Positions 11,022 to 22,257 of a stretch of 45,334 bases of DNA are shown here, in pieces; the first letter of the stretch is position 1, and each line of letters starts with the position of its first letter. The DNA is from Proteromonas lacertae. Lineage: Eukaryota > Sar > Bigyra > Opalinata > Proteromonadidae. The DNA lies in NCBI GenBank assembly GCA_002245135.1, contig NGBS01000349.1, forward strand, positions 1 through 45,334. Direction: 5' to 3'. The translations under genes were made by a program, and so were the position numbers. A model generated the notes under the pieces. It was not told the origin of the DNA, made no database searches, and was given only the letters and a program-made list of their open reading frames with translations.

Positions 11022-11282
11022 CATTTACTTATTTTTCTAATAACAAAAAAATCTAATTAGCGATTTATTAGAAATGCAAATTTGTAATTCTAAAAATATA
11101 GTCGTTACCTAATTTTCGAATGATATTTTTTAGCTGTATATATGATAATTGAATATAAATTATATTATTTTATTCATGAAAATATCTCATATATGCAATA
11201 TCTAAGAAATTAATTAATTTATAAGGTATGAATTACAAATCTACAAAAAAAATAGTTTATATATATATATATATTAAACAAA

Positions 11283-13031
11283 TTATATTTTTATTTCCAA
11301 TTTATTATTATTCTCATCTTTATCATTTGATTTTGATCCTCCTATTGAATTATGACAAGACACTTTCAAATAATATTTTCCACTTAACACATTCTCTATA
11401 TACACATCACTATATTCACTATTTGTTATTACTTCTCTATCAAATTCTCGAACATTTTCAAAAGATTGTTTATCACTCAAATATATTCGATTAAATAATA
11501 TTCTAGAACCACCATTACATATATTCACTATTTCATTTTTACTATTACAACCACAAGATTTTACTTTATTTTCACTATTACTACATTCTATCTCATGATA
11601 AGGTAAATTTGGACCTGATATTCGAATATGAATTGTATTTTTATTCACTTTTTCTAATAATTTTATTATTGGTTTACCTGGAACACACAAATGAGGATTT
11701 AAACTATTTCTTATTGTTGAATAACTACTTTCACCTTCTTTATTAATACTAACTACTCGAACATAGTAATATTTATTTACATCTAAATTCTTCATTTAAA
11801 TAATGATATGTATTACTACCATCATCAATTATTTTATCACTTCCAATGATTGGATGGAAATCTTTCTTATTTGACCATTCAATTCGATAATATAATAACA
11901 CATCACCTCCATTAGATAATGCTTTATCAAAACTAACAGTTATTATACTATCAGATGTTGTATTCATATATAAATTCATTGGTTTGGATGGTTTATTATA
12001 AGCTATTATTGTATTAGGATAACTTTCACTATAATCACTGTAACCAACACTATTATGACATCTTATTCTTATATAATAATTGATACCACTCTCTATATCG
12101 TCAATATAAGTTATAAAACTATCTTTCAACACTTTCAACTCAGTGTTTTTAATTATTCTCATTGATTCAGAATTAAATAATGGATTTCTATCAATTTCTA
12201 TTTCATAATAATCTATATCATCACTTCCATAATCTACTGGACTATTATATGTCAATATTAATCTACTTCCACTATATACTTTCACTCTAACATCACTTGG
12301 TGCTGATGGGATTATTTTGGGTTTTATTCCTTCCAATGCATAACCATAATCACTATATCCTAATACTGTCATTGATCTAACTCTAACATAGTATAATACA
12401 CTCTTATTTATATTTATTAACAATAATGGTTGATCTTCTTTACCAACACAATATTTGTAATACACTCCAGTGTTATTCTTTACATTTAAATGAATATTTT
12501 TATTTGTTACATTCTTTACTATGAAATATTCAATATTACTCTCTTCTAAGAATGTTATTTCAAAATACATATTCTTCTCATTACTATATCTTTGTACATT
12601 TATATTGGATAAATGTAATTGATCATATAATATTGATTGTAAAGATCCAATTAATTTGTCATCTTCAGAATCATATATATTATCACCATTTTCTTCATCT
12701 GATTCACCAACTATTTTGCTTAATGAAATTGGTTTTGTTTCATATATTTTATCATCATTTTTCATCTTTATTTCTAATGTAAAGTAAGAATTATCCATAT
12801 AATTATCATAATCATCATCATCAATCAATAATGATTTAGGTTTATTAGCAATTATTGTTGTATTTAAGATATAAACCAATGGATTATTATATTCTGGACA
12901 TCTTATATTATTACTATCATAAACTACATTACTTATATTTACTCTAAATAAATGACTATTATAGAATATCTTATCATAAGACCATTCTATTTTATATTTT
13001 GTTATAATTTCATCATTTTTATCTCTTTCCT
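11283..13031 (-). CDS. Fibronectin type III repeat protein, 5' end missing
   Basis: Extracellular-type protein of tandem FN3 domains. Repeated FN3 hallmarks are visible: KYKIEWS, YYVRVRSMTVLGYSDYG, APSDVRVKVYSGSRLILTY, YYIRIRCHNSVGYSDYSES, KPMNLYMNTTSDSIITVSF, YYRIEWSNKKD, YYYVRVVSINKEGESSYST and KYYLKVSCHNSIGG. These give about four or five domains. No signal peptide or start codon is present: the frame runs straight up to the end of a truncated SHMT gene at about 13,032. A one-base frame change at about 11,785-11,810, between two FN3 strands, has no intron to explain it. The stop is at 11283. See findings for the junction. Confidence 0.75.
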
Positions 13032-14083
13032 TTATGAACTTCGTGCAACAGCATTTAAACGAACTTGATGAACATATTCTTTAAATTCAGGAGTATTTAC
13101 TTCTAATAATTGAGTAGCTATACCTGCGATTTGATGTTCATGTGGTCCACCTTGTAAAGCAGGGAATACTGCATCATTTATTTTCTTTTCAAATTCACGA
13201 CTGTCTTTCTTATAGAATATCATACCGGCAAAGCGGACCTCGTAAACTTTTATGAGTTGTTGTTGTTACTATATCACAATATTCAAATGGATTTGAAGCT
13301 TCTCCTGTTGCGACTAAACCACTAATGTGAGCCATATCCATCATCAAGATTGCACCATTAGCATCAGCTATTTCACGATATCGTTTATAATCCCATTCAC
13401 GAGGATAAGCACTTCCTCCACATACTATTAAATCAGGTTTAAAAGTCTTGGCTAAATCAGCTAAACGATCATAATCTATTAAACCAGTTTCAGCGTTTAC
13501 ACTGTAGGGTAAACTTTCAAAGAAGATTGAAGTTGCACTTACACTCTTCTTCTGTAAAGTCGTTGGATTCCAACTATAATAACCATGAGTTAAATGACCT
13601 CCACTTGGTAAATCTAAACCCATTATTCGAGCATGAGGATGTAATAAACCAGTATATACAGCTAAGTTAGCTGGACTACCACTGTACGGTTGAACATTTA
13701 CACCCCATTCATTACTATCTAAATGATAAGCTTCTAAAGCACGCTTTTGGCATAACTCTTCCACTTCATCGATATGTTCATTACCATCATAATAACGATG
13801 ATGAGGATAACCTTCAGAATACTTGTTCGTTAAACAAGAACCTAAACAATCCATCACTGCACGAGAAGTGAAATTCTATTCATACAGTATAAATTATATT
13901 TTAAATACCTCAGAGGCAATTAATTCTAAACATTTCCATTGACGATTCTTTTCTTTCTCAATTATTCCCCATAATTCAGGATCGTGTTCTTTTAATGGAA
14001 CATTACCTGGCTAAATACAATATATAAGAACAAATTTATACTAAACTACCATAATCAATCTTTCTTCTTTTTGTGTTACTCAT
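13032..14083 (-). pseudogene. Serine hydroxymethyltransferase, truncated after about two-thirds
   Basis: SHMT (PLP-dependent) interconverts serine and glycine, feeding one-carbon units to tetrahydrofolate. Two good introns (GTATAAATT...TTTAG and GTATTTAAA...GAATAG) give [13 protein letters not shown]...CLELIASE and [13 protein letters not shown]. Family motifs follow: [59 protein letters not shown] and [11 protein letters not shown]; the last holds the PLP-binding lysine. Just after it the frame slips by one (about 13,228-13,236) and the conserved Arg of RGPRAGMIF is not readable. The protein then runs from MIFYKKD to [11 protein letters not shown], where SHMT similarity stops with roughly 150 residues missing. 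The next bases are FN3 coding. Start ATG 14083. Confidence 0.85.
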
Positions 14084-14120
14084 TTATAATGAAAAATGTT
14101 AAATGAAACGACTATATATA

Positions 14121-14139
14121 CTTGAATCTATTCAAGCTA
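14121..14139. promoter_or_regulatory. Palindromic promoter motif shared by SHMT and Prp28
   Basis: CTTGAA-TCTA-TTCAAG is a perfect 6-bp inverted repeat, followed by CTA to complete TCAAGCTA at 14132-14139. It lies in the 95-base divergent spacer, 40 bases from the Prp28 ATG and about 38 bases from the SHMT ATG, with one half-site facing each gene. Confidence 0.5.
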
Positions 14140-14178
14140 TTTATTATTTTTTTTAATTTTAGCATAAGCAAAAAGTAA

Positions 14179-16673
14179 ATGTCTGATATAAAACTGGAAA
14201 AACGAAAATTAGATACTATAAAGTATGAGTGTTGTATTTATTTCTATAGTATTGAAAAAGATGATATTAGAGAAGAGTATTTTATGTTTATTATATGTAT
14301 AGGAAAAGAAAAAAGGTAGATAAAAATAATGAAAATGATATTGATTTACTACAATTTGCATCTGAAGAAGAAAGACTAGTATATGATATATGTATGAATA
14401 ATTACATAGGAAGCAGAAAGATTTGCAAAGAAAGCAAGAGAGGCAGAAAGAAAAGCTGAAGAAAGAATGAGAAAGAATACCAAATTACCTTCAGTTTTGA
14501 TTAAAGCATTAGCTTCATTGCCATCAGCTGTATTGATGTTATTATATTTTATTTTAATAGACACAAAGTGTCCCGCAAGAAAAAGAAATGAAAAATGATT
14601 TAGATGAACCAATAGTAAAAGTAAAATATATAAGCAAACAAGAAAGAGAAAGATTAAAGGAAGAGGAAAAGAAAAGAAGGGAACAAGAAAGATTAGAGCG
14701 AGAAAAAAATAACGAAAAAGTAATAAAAAATTCAATGCAGAAAAGAAAGAATTAGAAAGAATTCAAAAGGAATTAGAAGATCACAAAAAGAAAGAAAAAG
14801 ATGATAAGCAACTGCAGGCAATAAAGAACTATTATCTAGGTATAAAACCAGAGAAAAAGAAGGTAATTCGACCAACAGAAAAGTTCAGTAGAGTATTCAA
14901 GTTTGATTGGGATGAATCAGATGATACAAGTGAAGATTTAAATCCTTTAATAACTAAAAAAGCAGCTGTTCATTTAGCTTTTGGTAAAGGATATTTAGCT
15001 GGTGAAGATAGAAAATATCAAAGACAAAAGAATACTTATAATCAACAATTAATCAAACTGAGACAAAGAATGGAGAATGTTAATAAAAATGATAAAGAAT
15101 TAATAGAAGCTACAAAGAATCAAATAAAACAAATAGAAGAAAGAATAGCCAATCAAAAGAAGAATGAAGAAACCGAAGATAAACCATGGAAAGAGAAATC
15201 CTTAAATGAAATGACACAAAGAGATTGGAGAATATTCCGTGAAGATTATGATATAGAAATTGAAAGAGGAAGAGCAGAGAATCCAATAAGATATTGGGAT
15301 GAAAGTAACATAGATAGAAGAATATTAAGAGCTATACATGAGTTAGGATATGATGAACCAACTCCAATTCAAAGACAGTCAATTCCAATTGGTTTAGTGA
15401 AGAAAGATATAATTGGTATTGCTGAAACTGGTTCTGGTAAGACAACTGCTTATGTTATTCCATTATTATCATATATTATGAATATTTCACCTTCATTTAG
15501 AGAGAAAACTTCATTAGATGGACCATTAGCTGTTATATTAGCACCAACAAGGGAATTGGCTGAACAAATTGTAGAAAGTGTAAAAGAATTATCAAAATAC
15601 TGTAAAATATCATGTGTATATAATAATACCTTTATATTTTATATATATAGTATGCAATTGTTGGTGGTAAATCAGCAGAAGAACAGAATTTCAATATGAA
15701 CTTAGGATGTGATATATTGGTTGGAACTCCAGGTAGAATATTGAGTTTAATTGAAGATAGAAATATTGTTTTGATTATATGTAATTATATTGTATTAGAT
15801 GAAGCTGATAAGATGATTGATATGAACTTTGAAGAATCTGTATATTATTATATATTTATATATATTACAATGAAATAGATAAATAGTATAATGTCATACA
15901 TGGGAACTCAAATGAAAGATGAAAATGAAGAAATCAATGAAAAACAAGCCAAATTAGCAGCTGAATCAAAAGATGGAGAATCAAATTATAGAACAACTGT
16001 TATGTTTTCAGCAACAATGGCTCCTGAAGTGGAGAAATTGGCAAAGAAATATTTGAGATGTCCAGTTATTGTCAGTATAGGTGGTAGTGAAAGTCATATG
16101 AATATGAGAATTAAACAAATAATAGAAATGACAAGTGAAAAGGATAAACCAAATGCTTTAATAAGAATATTAAAACAATGTAAAGCTCCAATTATTCTAT
16201 TTGTAAATATGAAAAATACAGCTGATGTAGTATTTAATAAACTGAAAGATGCAAGATATAAAACAGTTGTATTACATGGTGGTAAAAGTCAATTCCAAAG
16301 AAGTGAAGCGCTTGATAAATTCAAAAATGGTGATTATGATATACTTATTGCTACAGATGTAGCTGGAAGAGGATTGGATATAAAAGGAGTTGATTTTGTT
16401 GTTAATTATGATTGTCCACAAGATATTGATAAATATTCTCATCGTATTGGTAGAACTGGTAGAGCTGGCAGACATGGAACAGCATTTACAATTGTGACAA
16501 AGGAGGATGAAGCTATGTATTATGATTTGGTTAATTACCTCAGAGCAACTAATCAAGAAATTCCAGTAGATTTGGAAAACCATCCAAGAGCAAAGAAGCC
16601 ACCTGGAAGTGAAGAAGGAAAAGAAAATAAAGATGGAGTTGTTTATGCGTATATTTATAGAAGAACTGATTAA
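14179..16673 (+). CDS. PRP28: Prp28 / DDX23, U5 snRNP DEAD-box helicase
   Basis: ATPase that swaps U1 for U6 at the 5' splice site. Seen: a charged Lys/Glu/Arg N-terminal coiled part, the Prp28-specific RVFKFDWDESDDTSEDLNPL, then the Q motif (GYDEPTPIQRQSIPIG), AETGSGKTTA (Walker A), APTRELAEQ, GTPGRI, DEAD, SAT, TDVAGRGLDIKGV and HRIGRTGRAGR. All helicase motifs are present. Several introns of about 27-50 nt interrupt the 5' part, and two more split the helicase core: one after KISC (GTATATAAT...ATATAG) and one after NFEES (GTATATTAT...AAATAG). A missing A in an A-run near 14,722-14,732 breaks the frame in the charged N-terminal part. Start ATG 14179. Confidence 0.93.
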
Positions 16674-17013
16674 TGTTTTTAATTTAGTTTTATTTTGCTT
16701 TTATTCAGATGTGTTATTGTTATGTTGATTTATTTTTCATACTATTATAAAAATACAAAATAATCATGAAATATATAAACATTTAATAATTAAAGTCTAA
16801 TTTGCTTTGTTTTTGGACATTTTTAAAAATGATTCAAAATAATCATTCAACTTCTTTCTCTCATTTTTCATCTCCTTTTGTTTCATTTTTAATTTTTCAT
16901 ATTTATGTAAAAATTACATATACATAGTCAATTAATGTAATTTTTAAATATTGTAGGTCTAACTCGATTTTGATTGGATGAAATTCAAACCTCATCAAGC
17001 CAGATTGAACAAA
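16674..17013. other. Intergenic; possible small minus-strand reading frame
   Basis: AT-rich spacer. On the minus strand a short frame ending near 16,799 reads KQKEMKNERKKLNDYFESFL, which looks protein-like (charged helix), and another frame at about 16,990 begins MRFEFHPIKIELDLQ. They may be exons of one tiny gene, but I found no splice pair that joins them. Confidence 0.25.
16995..17002 (+). promoter_or_regulatory. TCAAGCCA motif upstream of the LamG-like gene
   Basis: It lies 12 bases before the ATG at 17014. This supports 17014 as the start codon, rather than an in-frame ATG further upstream that lacks a good signal peptide. Confidence 0.35.
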
Positions 17014-18923
17014 ATGAAATTTCTTTTTATTATTGCTTCCCTTTCATTGATTAGAGTTGTTACATCATATTCAAGTTATAAATATGATATGTCATCGTCT
17101 AACTGTGAAAAAAAGATCTTCACCATAAAAGATCAAGAAAATTTGTTAATTAAAGAAAGAGAAAGTTATAAATCGAAGTGTTTTATCAAAATATTCATCT
17201 GGCTCATGGTATGACAATAATATTATTCTATATTCTGATTTTATTTATGATTCAATAAACTACAACTCATTTTCAATTGAATTATGGTTCTATTATACAA
17301 ATTTATGGAATCCTGAAATATTTGGAATATATGATAGTAGAACAAATACTACAATATTATCAATTCATTCTGATTATGTTAAATTTCAATCTTCTAAAGG
17401 AGAAATGGAAATATATGATCTTTCAAATATATGGAGTTTAGATCAAATGGTAGTTTCTATTAACAACAATAAAGCTAATATATACTTATCAAACATATTG
17501 GAATATGAAATTGAATTACCATTTCAATTGAATTTTTCAGATAAATCATATATCATGTTATCATTCTATGAAGGATTATATATATACAATTTAAATATCT
17601 ATAATCAAAGTTTATTATCAACAGATGTTAACAATTTATACAATGATGGAGCTAAAGTTAGTCTACCAAGAATATATGATCAAGTATATTATGTCGAAGA
17701 GAACAGTAATATTACATTTAAATTTAATTACTCTTGGAGTGATGAAGAAAATAATCTTCCTAAATTAGATTTCTGTTTATTTAAAGTATATAATATTTCA
17801 CATATAATATAAATAGATTTTAATAAATGATATTTATTATTGTTTAAATGAAAGTTACAATTACTTTTCTCCAAATTTATATTCATGTCAAACAGAATTA
17901 ATTGAAATACCAATTTATTTTAATTTCGAAAATACAACAATAACAAGCAACATATTTATATATGTAACACCAAACAGTAAATCAATTAAATGTCAAACCA
18001 AATGCAATATTAGTGTTACATTAAAAGATGTTAAATATTATGATGATATTAGTAATTTAACCTTGATTAGTCCTTTCATTGAAGGTAATAACATATATTT
18101 GTATGAAAATACAATTATAATAATACAATACTCTTGTTCAAATCCACTTTATCCAATTGAAAATTATAAAGTCAGTGTGAAGGGAAACTTATCCAAAACT
18201 ATTAAACAGGAAATGGATGGAAATCAATTAATTATTGTATATGAACCTAAAGATTATCAATTTAATTACGATCCAATTTCAGCAAAGTATTTTAAAAAAA
18301 TGAATGAAAAGTTGGAAATTATTTCACTTTCAAATGATTTAACTATTACTACAATAAAGTATATATTATTTATTCAGAATTATCCTCACCAGCTAATGAA
18401 GTATACATTACTCTTCTATATATGTTATAGAATATCCAATAGTAACTTCACATTTATTGATAATCCAACTAAAATTAGGGTTACTATAACTGATAATGAT
18501 AATCTATTACATTTATATACAATGTATATAACTTCATCATTATGTGAGGTTCGTTTTTATAATTTAACAAACTCTAATACTAACTATTCATCAGACATAA
18601 CTATAATTAATCTTAAATTTACCAATTTACAAAATTTACTTGATGAACAATATGTTTTTATAAACTCAACAAATACCTTAACATGTTACATTCAATATAT
18701 AGTTACAAGAGATGACTTGAAAAGAATAAGCTTCTCAGTTAGGATAGATTACAAAAATACTACATATTCTAAACCATTTATAAAAATTAATTGGAATTCA
18801 AAACTAGTGTGGATTATTATTTCATCAATTGTATTATGTTGTTGCTTTTCTACAACAACAAAACTTACAAAATGCAACAAGAAAAAATTTGTGAATAATA
18901 GAATAGAGAATATTAAAATTTAA
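17014..18923 (+). CDS. Secreted or surface protein with LamG-like domain and C-terminal anchor
   Basis: Type I membrane protein. The N-terminus MKFLFIIASLSLIRVVTS is a clear signal peptide. The first half contains FSIELWFYYTNLWNPEIFG, typical of concanavalin A-like/laminin G sandwich folds. The second half is Asn/Ser/Thr-rich with many N-glycosylation sequons and beta strands. A hydrophobic segment (LVWIIISSIVLCCCF) near the C-terminus is followed by a basic tail. One intron (31 nt, GTATATAAT...AAATAG, about 17,787-17,817) is supported by the return of the frame at INDIYYCLNES. A one-base slip near 17,170 (AAA run) lies just after the signal-peptide region. It may mediate recognition or adhesion, but that is inference. 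Confidence 0.65.
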
Positions 18924-19079
18924 AGTTATTATTAGTGTTGTATTTATTTTGAATATTAGTTGAAATTTATTATTTTCATCTAATTCACAACGAGTAGCAT
19001 ATAATTAACATAATACTTATATCTTTATAGCATAATTAAAGCAAATCTAGTTTAAGAGTAAATAATTCATTATTTCTAT

Positions 19080-21528
19080 TTATAGATTTCTTACTACTTC
19101 TTGATAGGAAGATGTTATATATAATGATATATACAACAAACTTAATCCATTTATATGTAGAATTGACTTTATATCTTTATGCAAATAATGATTTCTACTT
19201 AATATGTATATTATTTCAAATAAATGAGGTAATATTATATGAGTATCATCTTCACTTATTGAAGTATCACAACATCGAATATAACTATAAATACTTCGAC
19301 TACAAATATTTAACAAGTTATAATCATTTGCATCTACAGATTGTTGATCTACTTTTACTTTACAACTATCCATTATATGACTTAATCGAACTATTATGGC
19401 TGAATGATATTGGCCTAGATCGTTGGATGTTAAAGAACCAATTACTATTGATTGTAAACAATCATCACTATATTTAGATAATGTTTTACAACTTCGTAAT
19501 TTATAATTTTCATCTAAATTATCAAATCCTTCAATTAGCATTGGCATTTCTATTTCATGAAATGATTTTATGGGATTCATATCAATTGCATTTAATGATG
19601 AAATCTAATCAATCAAATAATACAATATATATATATATATAAATACAATTTCATTAATAGATGGTCTATTTGATGTATCTCGACTTAAGCAATCTTTTGT
19701 TAAATAACATAATGATTTACCAATTGTAGATTCGCTTAATTCATTACCTTTCCAACTAGGTAATAATGGAGTTAATCCTTCATTTATAATATTGCCTAAA
19801 ATTGCATTCTCATTCTCTTTTGTATAATTATAAGGAACATTATATGTAAGTAACTCAGTAATAATTATTCCAAATGAATATACATCACAATATTCACAGT
19901 ATTGTTGTTCCATTAATATCTCAGGAGCTATCCATAAGAAACTATCACTATCATCATCATTAGATATTGGAACATGAGGTCGAGATAAAGCTTTTAATAT
20001 AAATTGATTTTCTTCACTATTTCATATATATAATAAATATATACGAAGCTGTTGATGGTATAACCATAATCTGTTAATTTCAATTGATTCTCATTTGTAT
20101 AATATATTGAATGTGATGATAATTCTCTTCTATATATTGTCTTTCTAGCATTCCATAGATATAATAATGCAAAACATATTTCTTTTAATATTTTTATTAT
20201 TGTCATTCCATCAAATGCATTATTATTTATATGAATAAAATCATATAATGTATAACCACTACATTTCTCTGTTACTATTTGAATTACAGGAGGATTCCAA
20301 TTGATGTTATATAATAATAATATATTAGGATGACGTAACTATAGTAATACATTAATAATAATGATAATAATAGCATACTTGATATAATGAATTACCTAAA
20401 TCAACCACTTTCTGATTCTCTATTGATAATGGAATATTAATTTGTTTAATTATTGCATCTATTCCATATACAGTACCATTGTAAATTATTTCTTTATCTG
20501 TTTTCGCTATTATTGTTGTTACTTCATAATCGACACTGTAATTTTCAGTTGGAATTGCGATTGTTTCTTCACTTGAGGCAAATTCAATTGGATCACACTA
20601 TCATTCATTATATAAATATATAAATACATATTCAAAATCACCTAATACAACAGCATTTGTATTATAATATGTCAAAATAGATTTTATCTCTTTAACCCAT
20701 TCATTTTGTTCAGTTAAACTCTCACAAGTAATATAAAACTTACAGTTAAATGGTAATGATAATAAAATACATCTTGCATCGGAATTGGAATTATAATTTG
20801 GAATTGAAGAAGCAGGAATAAATCCAACACAACCTCCTACACTTAGATCGATTACTGATAACAAAGTTGAACCACTTGGAGAATATAAATATAATTTATC
20901 ATTCTTTAAAAATACAAATCTTTTAACCCATTCATAATTCAACTTTTTTATATTCATCATGTATAATGTACCTTTATATACGATTATGTCCATATTCTCT
21001 ATCGATGAACCTCTGCTACGACTCTTCTCTTTAAATTCTCTATATTCAATTTATTAATTCAATTCTATACTTATCAGTTTGATCTACTTCAGCTAGTAAA
21101 TTTGTTACTAATCTATGAATGGAAGGTTCTTCACAAGCTATTTCTGCTAAACTCTATAATTAACATCAATTATTCTATCAATATACTTTCATAAACTCAG
21201 ATATTGCTTGTTTTCTTGATCTTATCACTTCTGGAGTTAGATTTTTTAAGAACCGCTTAGCTGGAAGTTTGGGAAGGGCTGATAGTAAATCACTTCGACG
21301 AATTACGTTTAAAGACATTCTCACTTTTTGATTTAGTAACAGAACACTAAATTATATACACTAATATTCATACATTCTATATCTCACTTTTACTACTTTG
21401 TACTTACCATTATCAATTATATCTAGAGAATATAACGTTATCGGTTTGCCAGTCTCAGGATCTTTAGATGTCTCAGTAAATGTTACATTGATTGTAAGCC
21501 CAGGTACTATTGGTGGTGTGTTACTCAT
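19080..21528 (-). CDS. PX-PH-pseudokinase (TKL-like) signalling protein
   Basis: Multi-domain protein starting at ATG 21528. Order: a PX domain (KYKVVKVRYR...LPKLPAKRFLKNLTPEVI) for phosphoinositide binding; a PH domain (IIVYKGTLYMMNIKKLNYEW...EQNEWVKEIKSIL); a kinase-like domain; and a helical tail. In the kinase-like part the strand-3 lysine (DAIIKQI), LRHPNILLLYN, WIAPEIL, SFGIIITELL and DTSNRPS are present. The catalytic loop, however, reads YRRELSSHS instead of HRDLKxxN, and DFG is DYG, so it is probably a pseudokinase. At least six small introns are placed by frame. The one after DYGYTINSF (about 20,010-20,045) leaves the frame off by one. The start lies 67 bases from the divergent gene at 21596. 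Confidence 0.75.
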
Positions 21529-21595
21529 TCTTAAAGATTTCTAGCAATGAACATGTGTTAATTGTCAAATCGTTTTATTTTGATTTTTTTGGAAT

Positions 21596-22183
21596 ATGTC
21601 ACAAGTGGATGAGAATCTACCTGATTTTATAAGGAGAATCCAATTAACATATTTGAAGAAACAAATAAATATTCGAGACTTCTTTAATGTATACATTTTT
21701 ATGATATATGTCTAGAACTCTTCATTAAATGATAAACGATTAGTTTATAAACATGCATTGATGTTTTTTGATGAAATAGGTTTCAAAATGACACAAGCAG
21801 ACAAAATTTCTCTTACAAACACATTTATTCATCCTAATGGTTGTTTTCTATTAGATAAATTCGTACATGTGTTGAATGTCGGAGTACCAGATGGTTATTT
21901 AGATCCAGATTTTCATCACGATCCTCTCCCTCAACCGTTTAGAAGAATACAAAAGGTATTAGAAGAAGATATAATTGATGGACTTTGGAGATATCTCGAT
22001 TCGAAAGAAAAGTTAGCAGGTACATTCCATGGTCCTTTATCAGCTAAAGAGCTACACTATGTACAACCATCAACATCTCATAGACATGATGAAGATCCAT
22101 TAACTGTAATAGAAACTAATAAAGAAAGCAAAACTATTATATATGCTCATCAATCAAGTAAAATCTCTATTTTTAATGGATAA
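21596..22183 (+). CDS. Unrecognised acidic protein of about 186 residues
   Basis: The start MSQVDENLPDFIRRIQLTYL is followed by a 27-nt intron (GTATAC...GTCTAG) that joins IRDFFN to NSSLNDKRLV. The middle part (DEIGFKMTQADKISLTNTFI, then PNGCFLLDKFVHVLN) resembles a degenerate EF-hand pair. It is followed by a distinctive PDGYLDPDFHHDPLPQPFRR and a helical tail. I do not recognise the family with certainty; the DPLPQPFR motif vaguely recalls cilium-associated proteins, but that is not evidence of function. It shares a 67-base bidirectional promoter with the PX-PH gene. Confidence 0.65.
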
Positions 22184-22257
22184 TCCATTTAACATTGAAT
22201 AAACAGTAAACAAACAAACTACAAAATTTAATGTAATATTAATAATATTAAGGTATA

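Larger units (their letters stand above)
9410..11282. other. Gene desert with repeats and a stray exon copy
   Basis: The longest stretch without a host gene in the window. It holds a hairpin (9680-9731), a GC-rich tandem repeat (10113-10146), a palindromic MITE-like element (10213-10552), a small GC hairpin (TGCGC/GCGCA at about 10560-10575) and an exon copy flanked by short inverted repeats (10686-11021). No other coding signal is convincing. Confidence 0.6.

Noticed and set aside
21330-21400. A 15-nt intron (GTGTATATAATTTAG) in the PX domain
   Set aside because: A 27-nt intron starting GTATGA and sharing the same 3' end also keeps the frame and fits the usual GTAT start.
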